Assembly: GCA_019914945.1 (NCBI GenBank)
Contig: CM034103.1
Span: 6,138,001-6,202,000 of the forward strand
DNA length: 64,000 nucleotides
Origin: Typha latifolia
Lineage: Eukaryota > Streptophyta > Magnoliopsida > Poales > Typhaceae
Direction of reading: 5' to 3'
Part shown: piece after piece, positions 1-11,300 of the stretch
Layout: each line of letters starts with the position of its first letter
Numbering within the stretch: the first letter of the stretch is position 1
Program-made: the position numbers and the translations under genes
The notes under the pieces: model-generated
Told to the model about the DNA's origin: nothing
The model's database searches: none
The model's input: only the letters and a program-made list of their open reading frames with translations

Positions 1-2141
1 AATGGAATACTAGACTTACATATTATTTTTGTATAATAGGATAGTGACTTTTTTGCGTATAATTTATGATTAATTAAATTAAAGTAGGTGTTACAAAATA
101 AATATTAATAATATTATTTTTATTAAATTATATATATAGTTGTATTGGTTATTTATAAAAAGGAGATAAATTACTATTTACTTATAACTTATTCTATAAT
201 TAGCAAACTAGGATTTTTAGTAAATAAATATAAATTATGGTAATAGCATATTAATATTATCACAATTGAACTTATCCTATGAATCTAATCAATTTTAAAC
301 CTAATAAAATATTATATTTTACTCGAATGGATTATAATCTAATAAACAACTAATTTTATGTTACTTAAATATTTTTTGACTTCGAAACCCCTTATTTGAG
401 ACCCCGGGGATTTTGCTAGTGATGTGTGATGATTGATTGATGGACGTGAGGGATACGTGTGTTGGGTCTTCTGATCAGAGATGAGTAGTCTTATCTCCTA
501 GACGCCTTTCTCAAATTAGAATATATTATATATTATGTACATGTATGTTTTGGCCTCGAGCATAATTATATGACTTTATCTAGAGATGATTTCAATTAAG
601 CATATTTTATTATGCATTTGATTAGACTGATATGAGATATGAGTACATTGGTGATATATAGAGATGATTGGAGATGATTATACTATTCTGACTTTGTGTC
701 AGGATGATCTCTAGCATGAGTATGTATGTAATAAACTAGCAGGGATATACATATGTTAGTTATATGGTTGGAGACTGCATGCATTATTTTTCTCTTGACT
801 TCTTTGCCACCTAAATTCCTAATATGCATGACTTATTATAGTACTGGATATATACATGTGATCTATCATATAGAAGGAAATACATAAATCTTATTGATAG
901 AAAAGTTGATAGAAAAAGCATGATGGTACCTGAGTAGGCGCTAGGGTTAGGAGTGCCTAGAGTGATGATTATGGTCGCTGATATGCGATATCTTGTGGCC
1001 CATGTCCGAGGTTAGTTGAGTCTGTGCGCACAGACAATCGGACACTTGCTGTTCGCTAGAGCATGCGTGTGGCGAGTTACTCTCATGTGATTTCTATTAA
1101 CTGGTGGAGTACCCGATCTGGATGAATTTTGATATACATTAGCGTTTAGTAGGGTATGATTATTACTGAGATACCATTAGCATATGGTAGGGTATGTTTT
1201 GAGCCTATAGGCAGGATGTTGAGATCGGATACCGAGTGTTGACTGTGCACAGTGGTCTAGTATGATGATGATATTTTAGAGATGACATTGATAACTGAGA
1301 TATTGAGAAATACTTATGATTTCATTATCATCTGATTACCTAATTATCGAGTGTTCAATATACATCATAAATGATTGCATTTGGTACAATAGTATGGTTT
1401 AGGTCGGTATGCATCATGTGTCATATTTGAGAGAAAATTATGATGATAGTATGATATGATAATTTGTTTATTTGTTGTTGATGATTATATACTTTTATTA
1501 GTTATGACATATTATCTACTTTTCATTTATATATTATTGATGATACATTCATATACTCATTCATGACATGATGCTCTTTCTGATTCATATTATCTAGTAC
1601 ATAATTTATTTTCTGTTTGGCATCATTGATTCGGGGTAAGGTCTATTCATTGAGCCTTTTGCTTATGACTATCTTTATTTCTTTTCTAACCCCCTCAGAT
1701 ATGTGGTACGTGATAGCGACTTGAGATATCCCGAGAAGATATTGTAGATTGATAAGGTGAGTTATATGTGAGACGGTATAGAGGATAGTTTGTATAGAAA
1801 TTGGGTTGTATCATTGTTTATTATATTTGTAATTTATTGTATTAGACGATGATTTGTATAGTACATATCAAATTATAGTGTACTTGTGTATCAGTTGTTT
1901 AGTTGTATCTTGATGGTTTGTCGTGGCCTGTGTGGGTCATGTTAGATTATGAATGGTCTAGTGTATATTATTGTGGACTTGGATATTTATATGTTAACAG
2001 GTAGTATTTGATGATGTCATGATTATATGTGCACATGAATGTATCTGTGCATGGCGAGCCCCGCTCGTCCTGTCGCGTGAGCCGCGCGTGCCATGTGTGC
2101 GCATGGGCATGCATGTGCCCGTGCCAAGCGGGGGTGTTACA
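1..2141 (+). mobile_element. Solo LTR copy A of the long TGTAAC family (5' part outside window)
   Basis: From about position 360 the sequence matches, block by block, copies C (42085-45199) and D (51201-54417) and the reverse complement of copy B (36068-39128). Shared landmarks are the segment around 370-500, the tail starting near 2030 that is rich in CpG, and the terminal GTTACA. No gag or pol sequence follows: a LINE resumes directly at 2142, so this is a solo LTR or a truncated element. The 5' end lies before the window, so its target duplication cannot be checked. It has only two cores of the internal minisatellite. Assignment to a Tekay/Del-like Ty3/gypsy lineage is an inference from the TGTAAC...GTTACA ends and the LTR length. 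Confidence 0.85.
1131..1198 (+). repeat. Minisatellite in LTR copy A, two cores
   Basis: Two diverged copies of a core resembling TTAGCATATGGTAGGGTAT, spaced about 40 bp. Homologous arrays in copies C and D have five and seven cores. Confidence 0.7.
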
Positions 2142-4868
2142 TCAAGACTCTGCATAAACTAACCAGGATCTTTGGAGTGCCCTCTTAAGGCTCTCGATGT
2201 TAGATAAGTTGGATGCAGCGTTGTTGGTTACTCGAGTCTCCAAGAAGGAGATTCAGGCTGCGATATGGAGCCGCCTTAGAGGTAAAGCGTCGGGACTGGA
2301 TAGGTTTCATGCCGAGTTCTTCATCAACTACTGGGATATTCTTGGTGATGATCTCGCACCGCCGTCTCCCCACTTCTTCACCTTTGGAAAAATTCCAGCA
2401 AGCTGGGGCAGCACTTACCTCACCTTCATTTCAAAGAAGGACCACCCAACAACTGTTCAAGACTATATACCAATTGCTTGTTCTACAAGTGTTCAAGCTG
2501 GGGCAGAACTTAGTGTTGAATAGGCAGCCTTTATCAAAGGGGGTTTGATCCACGATAATACTCTAGCAGCGCAATAAATCGTTCATTCCTTGTTCAACGA
2601 TAAATGAGCCCCTCCAATGTTGATGGCAAAGCCCAATATGGAGAAGTCTTATGACAGGATGTCTTGGGAGGTTGTTATGCAGGTAATAAAACTTATGGAT
2701 TTTCCAAGTCTTTGGCAAGAATGGATCTGAGTTTGCATTAGCTCCCTACAATTTGAGATTCTCATGAACGACATGCCAATGGGGTTGATGAGGTTGCATA
2801 AGGGTTTGCGACAAGGAGATCCGCTTTTGCCATATTTATTCATCCTTGGCTCTCAAATTCTCACATCCTTACTCAAATAGGCAAGTAAAAAAGAGGTCAG
2901 TTAGTGGGCTTCAATTATGGTACAAGGCAAGTTTCACACTTATATGTCGATGACTTGCTTGTAGTGGCTAGGGCAGACAAGGAAAATACTATGACCATTA
3001 TGGAAGCCTTGGCAGCGTATGCTCATCTCACTAATCAGAAGATTAATCTAAACAAATCAGAGCTTTTTCTTCCTCCTTAGGTAGATGCCTAGCTAAAAGC
3101 CAGGTTGAGCAATATGCTTGAACTAAAACTTGCATCTATACCTTTCACTTATCTAGGGATGAAGATCTTAGGCCATTGAATTTTGGTTAGTGGTCATCAA
3201 GATCTGGTAGAGTGACTCAAGCAAAAACTCTCGAGTTGGAAGTGGAGCACCCTATCAATGGCAAGTCAGTTTATCTTGGTGTATGCAGTGCTAACCACTA
3301 TCCCCTACTATTAGTTAGGATTGACGTGGATACTTGATTCCATCCTCAACGTCATCACCAAGATAGCTAGATCTTTCCTTTGGGAGAAGCCAACAAACTA
3401 GTGAGGCATCCATCCTGTGGATTGGGACTTAATCACCCTATTGAAAATGGAAGGTGGCCTTAGCCTGAGATATCTCTACATGATGAAGAGGGCTATGTTC
3501 GGGAAGCACGTCCTCAGAATGCTGCGACGCAGATAAAGGCCTTGGGTGGAGATAGTATGACATAAATATGGAGGAGTTATCTTTGTGGTTGGAGGAGAAA
3601 GATAAAAATGTCGCTTAGCTTTGGAGGGCTCTAAAGCGAACAACAAAGTTCTTAAGAGGTGGTTTCCGACACTACGTCAGCAACAGTCATGATACAAGGG
3701 TGCTACAAGATCCTTGGATCTCGAAGGTACTGCTAATTTGCTGGCCATGCATGTTAGCAAGCTCAGAGTTCAACATGGAGACTAAGGTGGCAGAACTTCT
3801 TTATTGGTATACATGGGATGTGGAGAAGCTAATAGAAGCCTTTGGTAACGACATTGCTTTCTAGATTTGTGCCATGTATAGGGGAGGAGAAGACATGGAG
3901 GACCTGTGAGTGTGGATGCATACGGAAGATGGTGAAGCCATGCCAAGATCAATATAAACTTATCTAAAGAAGCCTGGGTGTGAGAACTGGCCGGGTTGGG
4001 CCACTCTCTAGCACCTCCCATTGGTGCCAAGAGTGAGAATTTTGATCTGGAAGACTTTGTGGGGAAGGATATTGACCTGGGCTTTTCTTTTCAATATCAA
4101 CTGTAGGACTGCGAACTTCTATGACTATAGATTTCAGGAGATAGGAGTCCACCTATTCTTTGAATGCCGGTTTGCAAAAAGGTTTGGGATAGCATGGCAG
4201 AAATACTTGATGCTGATGAAGAATTCAAAGAACATCTAGATGCAAATTGGATTACAAAGGTGTGGGACAATAATCCTTCAAAAGGTATCTAGGACAATGA
4301 TCATTCAAAAGGTATCTTGGAAGCTAGAGGAAGAAGCTGTAATGTGATAGCGGAAGCAGACATAGATGGTGTAATCTAAATCCTACAGGGCAGGCGCAAT
4401 GTCCCTTGGTGCATCCGTGGAATTGTGCATGAGCGATCGGTTCAGGATCATGGGATCCTTTTCTATCAGATAGGAAGGGCTATTGCACAAAATGTACTTC
4501 TAAGTTATTGCCTAATAGATCCTATATCTATTTATATGAAAAAGAAATCATGTAAGGAAGGGGATTCTTATTTGTACAAATGGTACTTCAAACTTAGAAT
4601 AAGCATGAAGAAATTAACGATACTTTTTTATCTTCCATACCTTGATTTCCTCCTTTAGAGATATCAAATTTTGTCACGTGGGTAGAGCCAAAAAGATAGC
4701 AAGACTAGTTAATTAAATATGGTAGGAGGGTGGCTAATAGGGTTGTATGTGACTGTAACTCCCAATTGTGAGAAGAACTAGAAAGATCCTCCGGCATGAC
4801 ATTGCTGGTATCTGATCACTATGGTGTCATTTTTAGCTAGTTAACAACTGAATATATCAAAAAAAAAA
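2142..4868 (+). mobile_element. Degenerate L1-type LINE, ORF2 reverse-transcriptase part with poly(A) end
   Basis: Conceptual translation in shifting frames gives plant LINE ORF2 blocks. The RT N-terminal part (K-A-S-G-L-D...F..F....W..) is near 2280-2340. The catalytic Y-V-D-D is at 2943-2954. The L-G..LSSWK..TLSMA and FLWE regions are near 3210-3400. A C-terminal part follows to about 4700. Many stops and frameshifts mean it is dead. It ends in a short A run at 4859-4868. Its 5' half is cut off by LTR copy A, so the LTR inserted into this LINE. A LINE normally moves by target-primed reverse transcription using the ORF2 endonuclease and RT; nothing here is functional. Confidence 0.85.
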
Positions 4869-4872
4869 TGTA

Positions 4873-5255
4873 TACTCACAAAATTTCAAACCTTGCATAA
4901 TGCATTTTATTGATACATTGAGACCTTATACTAATTTTTAATTATATAAAAATTAAAAAAATCAGTTTAAAGTACAGAAAAATCTTGATTTTTTAGATAA
5001 TAGAAAATTAAAAATAAAATTTGCTCAGTTTTAAGTCTAAAAGTTAAAAAATGAAAAATTCTCTCACTTTCTATCTCTCGCCCACGTACTCTCCCCTCCT
5101 TGGCACTCAGTCAGAGGAGTTAAAAATAAAAATCCCTTACTCTCTTTCCCCCTTTGCTCTCGAGAGGAGACATGTAGAACCCCAAAAATTAATTTAAAAG
5201 AGAGAAAAAGATTTACCCGAGCTCGTCGGAGTTGTTGTCGAACCCATCGGAGGGC
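4873..5255 (+). repeat. Direct repeat copy 1, upstream of the cornichon gene
   Basis: This segment is repeated in the same orientation at 6337-6855 inside cornichon intron 1. Shared blocks include TACTCACAAAATTTCAAACC at the left end, an AT-rich middle, CACTCAGTCAGAG, and GGAGACATGTAGAAC near the right. Copy 2 has an extra stretch of about 75 bp near 6400-6475 and a longer GA tract. The left end follows directly on the LINE poly(A). The right end reaches to within about 50 bp of the cornichon start codon, so it forms most of the proximal promoter. Whether it is a transposon or a local duplication is not decided. Confidence 0.8.
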
Positions 5256-5257
5256 GA

Positions 5258-5265
5258 TATATATA
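5258..5265 (+). promoter_or_regulatory. Possible TATA box of the cornichon gene
   Basis: TATATATA lies 41 bp before the start codon at 5306. At the usual spacing of 25-35 bp the 5' leader would be only about 10-20 nt, so the true start site may lie further upstream. Confidence 0.35.
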
Positions 5266-5305
5266 GACATCGGCGTGTGATTTGGGTGCCCTGTCGGAGA
5301 CGGCG

Positions 5306-8300
5306 ATGGTTTTCGTCTGGCTCGGCGCCTTCTTCCTCCTTATCGCCCTTATCGTTCTTGTCATCTATCAGGTATCTTTTTCTCCCTCAAGTTCTGATTC
5401 CACTCGAAATCCTTCCGGAAAATTGCAACTTTCTGTTACACCAACTCTTGGAGAGGGAAAAGTTCAAATTTTGATGGGCTATTGTTCGAAGGTCTTATTT
5501 TCTTTGACCAATTGTTGTTTTCGTAGTTGAGTTATTGGGTTTCTGATTCTGTTTATGTTTGTCAAAAAGAAGGCTTTGCCAGCTTCTTTGCAGTTAAGAA
5601 GTTCCAAATCTATTAAGAAATTGCTGAGAAATGGCTCTGGTAGGAGTATCCAAAACAGATCTAGGAAAGCCAGGTTGAAGTGGTCGAACCAATCAGATGG
5701 TGTACTCTAAATCATCTCACTGCAGTATCCTTCACCCTACAATTACTCCCTTCACTGGACATGTTAGAATTGTGTATAGGTGATTGAACATTTGTCGATG
5801 TTTCCACAATGTCAATACCTAAGGTAAGTCAATCATTTGTTCATTAAGGAGTTAGTAATCTACACTAGAGTTTCTTGTAGAATTTCTCTTATATTTTGGT
5901 TGTGATGTCCTATTTTAGGTTAGAAATCTATATTAGAATTGAAAGTAATCTCTAAGTTCACACGGAAGACCCATTCCAGGTTTAGAAAACCCTGTTCTGT
6001 TTTGTAAGGGTCTACACTTATCTTTTGCAAGGGAAGTGTCAGATTATGTATGATTTTCTTAGAAATTCGTCCAGTGTTGTCATGCCAAATTGCATGATCA
6101 GTTTTGTTATAAAATAGATTATAATTTGGAAGAAACAGCAAAATGTAAAACAAGCATAACACCTATAAAGAGAAAAAGATGAGAAAACCATAAAACTTCA
6201 AAGTGTAGGCTGAAAGTTATTACTTTTGGCCAAACATGAGTCAATGACCAAGATTGACTTCTGTACCAGTTTCATACAACATTGAAAGTTGTGCAACGAG
6301 AGATGTTTGGGTAATTCTAGGTTGGGACTGAACTATTACTCACAAAATTTCAAACCTTGCATAATGCATTTTATGGATGCATTAAGACATTATACCCAAG
6401 GTTCCAAATATCCGGATGGGCTGTAAAAAAAAAATTGATATATATCGGCCGTTTCGGTCGCCAATATCGAATATGTATTAGACTAACTTTTAATTATGTA
6501 AAAATTAAAAAAATCAGTTTAAAATACAGAAAAAATCTTGATTTTTTTAAATGATAGAAAAATAAAATAAAAATTGCTCAGATTTGAAGTCTAAAAGTTA
6601 AATAAAGAAAAACTCTTTCACTTTCTATCTCCTTGACACTCAGTCAGAGAGGAGTTAAAAAGAATCCCTTACTATCTTCCAGTTTCTCTCTCATGTGTCA
6701 CTCTCTCTCCCCCTTTGCTCTCTCTATCTTGCTAAACAATGAGGGAGAGAGAGAGAGAAGAGAGGAGACATGTAGAACCAAAAAAAAATTTAAAAGAGAG
6801 AAAAAAGATTTACCTGAGGTCGTTGGAGTTGCTGCTAGATTCATTGGAGGAGGAGCTTGCCGAACTTCTATTTCGTTGGGGTATTTCAAGAGATGGGGTG
6901 AGTTTCGTACTGGTTTATTTCGATTGATCCGGACCGGGGCTAATACCCCACTAGGGTGGGATCGGAATTGGTTATCGCCTCAATGTTCCTTTTCTTTATG
7001 ATATGAGAATCACCTTTTTAGTAGTGAATAGAATATGCACTTTTTTATGTCTTGTATTTGTAAGACTTGAGAACTATTTAAGACTCAACTTTATAGTGTA
7101 TATTATTATACTAACATGAAAAATAATTCTAAAGCATTAAATTAAATTAGATAGTGAAACATATGTATTGATTACAAGATTAGGAAAATGCGAATAGTCT
7201 TAATAAAAGCTTCAAGGGAAACAGACATTAAATATAGTGTTCAAGTAGTTAGCTTTCTATACTGCATTCTTAATGCACACGAATAGTCTTAACAAAAGCT
7301 TTAAGGGTAACAAATGACATAAAATATGGTGTTTAAGTAATTAGTTTTCTATATTGAATTCTTAATGCACTTACATCTAGTTATGACATGGTAGCTTTGG
7401 TAGGTCATAAGCAGCTCACTTTTTGGTATCTATAGTATTCTTCAACTGCATTAACACTCCATCTGGGCCCTTTCTGGTGTAATCAAGTGGCTAGCCAGAC
7501 ATATATGTATATAGATAGGCAACATTTATTACATTGTACCTTTGAGCAGTAAACACCATTATGCATTCAAAATCTTTTAGAGAGATAATGAAGTTTACAT
7601 GAAGCATTTTGATTTTAATAAAGGTGATCATCTTCTCCATGACAAATTTAGCCTTGGAAAGATGATTATATATTCTGTTCTTGTCAACTCATGAATGTTT
7701 TCGTACAAGTTTTTTGAATTCATGTTTATATGTGTTGTCCAATTTATATTTTGACTTTGCAATATTCTTTTGCAGCTTATGTGTTTGGCAGACCTAGAGT
7801 TTGATTATATCAATCCATATGATTCAGCTTCACGGATAAATAAAGTGGTTCTTCCAGAATTTGCTTTGCAAGCAGCCTTATGCCTACTCTTTCTTTTGTC
7901 TGGGCATTGGTTGATGTGCTTGTTTTGTGCTCCAATTATTTACTACAATGTGAAATTGTAAGTGCTTTCTTGGTACCTTGTATCAGAATATTCATTTTGC
8001 GTCATTGGTTTACTAGTGCTGTTTAGTGTCTGTTACTGGTCTTCTATTTTCAGTCTGTGAAATGGACTTGATCTTGATTAGTTTTGGTTCAGTATGAGTT
8101 TGTTGGACTAGTTGACTTGCAATTAGGGTAAAATTAGGTGTGGAATTGTCCATACTGTCTAAACTAGTTGCTAGAATATCAAGATAGTACTTTTTAAGTT
8201 TTAGGGTGGAAAATAATGACTGGCCATCTGAAATGCCTTCATCATTAATATAATTTTCACATCAACGTCATTCTATCTTTCCTTTTCTATTTGTTAGTTG

Positions 8301-11300
8301 GACTTACTATGATAATTTGGTTCAATTTTGATCTAGTTAGATCAATCAATTGTTGATTACACTCAAGGTGTGGAATTGTCCATCTCGGTTAACGTACTCA
8401 ATAGGACATCCATTAGATTAGGACTTTAACCAAAATAGGTTATAGATAAGAAAATGTAAGGGTCCTAATGTAACTTGCCGTTATTCCCCTTTGACTCGGG
8501 TCATACTTAGGAAGTTTTGCAGAAATTACTACTTCGAGATAAATACTAGGGAAGATTAGTTTTTGATACCCTAAACATATAAGTCATTTTCACTTGCACT
8601 TCTTTATCCCTACAACTTGATCCCCTTAACTCTTCAAGTTCAAATTTATCAAACTCCCTGATGATGCAGATATAAAAGAAGTTGCAAAATGGCCATTCTT
8701 TTTTTCATCCCCTTCTGATCTCCTGAACCCTTTCGCTTTTTGCCAAACCCTACTCATTTCCCAAACCCTTATCATCTCCTTTTGGTTGATTTATAGGAAA
8801 AGAGAGAAGCTAATTTTTTATTGTAATGCTATTCTTTTCTCTCAATTTTAGAAGAATGTGATTTCAAAGGAATCTCATCAAATGATTCCAATGTTTTCCT
8901 CTTTAAATTAGGGTTTAGAGGGAGACTAAATTGAAGAAAGATAGACACTAGGAGCCCGTTTGGTTGAAGATCAAGGAGCCCTACTTTTGAATTAGGAATC
9001 CCTTATTTATGGCTTGTAGCCAAACACCATCTAAATCTAATATAACTAATACTATGATTACATCCTCATAGTATTACTAATACGATGGATACCATACCTT
9101 TTATTCCTGTTTTCTCTGTTCCAACTTGGAGTTAGGCATAAGGGAGAGAAGGCTTGACCATGTTTAAGATTAAAATAAATATTTACCAAAATACCCCTAA
9201 AAACAAAGAACAACTACTCTTTTAAAAGCATCAAGACTTGTTTTATCTTTTAACAATTAAATACCTCTTATTCATGACAACATTTATTCTAGTATTCTAG
9301 TATGGCAATCAAACACACAAAACATAATTAACATTAACTCTCCTATAAATCATGGATAAAAAATGAGTATAATACTATTCATAGATTATCTTATTTTTTA
9401 ACCAAACAAGGCCCCAAAAGAGGAAGAGGGCATGAACATAAGGTGGGATACACAAAGCCACAAAGCTTGCAATAGGGCAAATGATGGATATATGATATGA
9501 GGAAGAAGATGATGAGTTCCTCTCCCACACTAGTGGCAATGGAGGGGGTCATGAAAGTGAGAAATCAAAGATTGGATGAGAAGCAGTTGAAGAGGATGTT
9601 GGTGGTTGTGGGTGGGGGGGGGGATTTAGGGTTAGGGTTTTAGAGGTGGATGAGAAGCAGTTGAAGAGGATGTTGTTTTGGTCTGTAATGGAGTCATCTG
9701 CCAGTAACTTGTCCTTTTTTTTTTTTTTTGTTAAATACGCTAACTTCAGTCTAACAGAAAGGATTAGTTGATTATTTTGATGAGTTGAGATGTCAAATTA
9801 TAGGGAAAGGAAAGATGAAGGGGTGAAAGTTAAAATGACCTACAGTTGAATGAGACCCGAGAGAAATTTTCACAATAATAACCAGCCAACTTAAAATCTT
9901 TCTGTGTGGGGATTTGGCATTATTGAAACTAAGCCTTAGATCTATAACATTAGAATCTTAGATCAAAACTAAACCAAGCTTTGTAAGAGAAAAGACTACT
10001 GAGAAAGTGGTGAAACAACCTACACTCTCTTTTCTTCTTACTATGTTTAGTTTTTATTGCTCTTATTCTTTCTTTTCTTATTGCTGCTTCTGTTGTCCAT
10101 CTAGTTATGCTCTTTCCCCTATCTTTGTCCCTCCTGCTGCTGTTCTATTTTATCCCTGCTACTTCTATCCTCTCTTCTCTTATCCTTTCCTTTCTTTATT
10201 ACTCTATTTACTATTGTTGCCGATATATGGCAACCTTGGATGAGTCGACAATCAAGTCCAATTGATTGCCTAAAATAAAGACAAAGGCTCAGTGGAATGT
10301 CTAAACAGTTGATACTGTATCTTCCCAGAACTAGTGTGGAATCATCTAAAAATAAAGCATTTGACCTTCATTTAATTCTGCTCTAAAGTTCCAAGTGATT
10401 AGAATTTCTTTTTAAAAACCATAATACCTTTATTCAATTTTCATCTGTTCTTTAAATCCTTCGTCTTATCTTTGATATTTATTTGCTTTCAAACATTGAG
10501 TTTAATTCCATAATTACATCTATTGCTATGCATGAACACTCTTGGCTCTTTGATGTGTTCATATTGTAACTGAATCACGTTAGTACTTTGCAACAAGTTG
10601 CCAAAGGAAGATGAAATAGCTGCATTAGAAGTATGACTTCCCAATAGGACCATTGGCAAATCCTCTTATATTGGAAATCCTGGCAACATCATGTGCCTGC
10701 AAGGTAAAATGACTTACAGATGGAGCATCGGCATACCTTGTTTAGATGATCCCCATTTTCTATTTATGTAATTCCGCTGGAAGTATAAGCAGGTATGAAA
10801 CAATTACTTGCTTATTGCCATTTTTACGTAATTGGAGACTAGTTACTGAGATTTTGATTTAATCTGTTGGTCTAACTAAGATAGTGAGATGCTAGGTTGG
10901 TTACAAGCTATTAGTATATTTATTCAGCAGCTGAAAACATGTGAAGTTGACAATGATAAAAAAATGGTAGTAGCAACTATCATTGACTTGACTTTTAACA
11001 TGTGAAATGGAGGTTAGAAATTTTAGTGCAAATGAATTTTCTTCTAGCCAAACTAATGTAAAACTGCCTAAATTAAAGTAAGTTTTGATATTCTATTAAT
11101 TTAGGGAGGATCTATGAGTTGCAAACTTCATTGGTCTTGTTTTGACATTATTATTCTTTTCCTGACATAATGATGGTATGCTTAATATATTAAACCTGCC
11201 ATCTTTTGACATAAGATTGTAATCTTAGTTTTGGACAGTTTGGCAGTGTGTAAGTTTGTGGGAAAAAGATCAAGATTATTACACTTCTGCAATGTTATAT

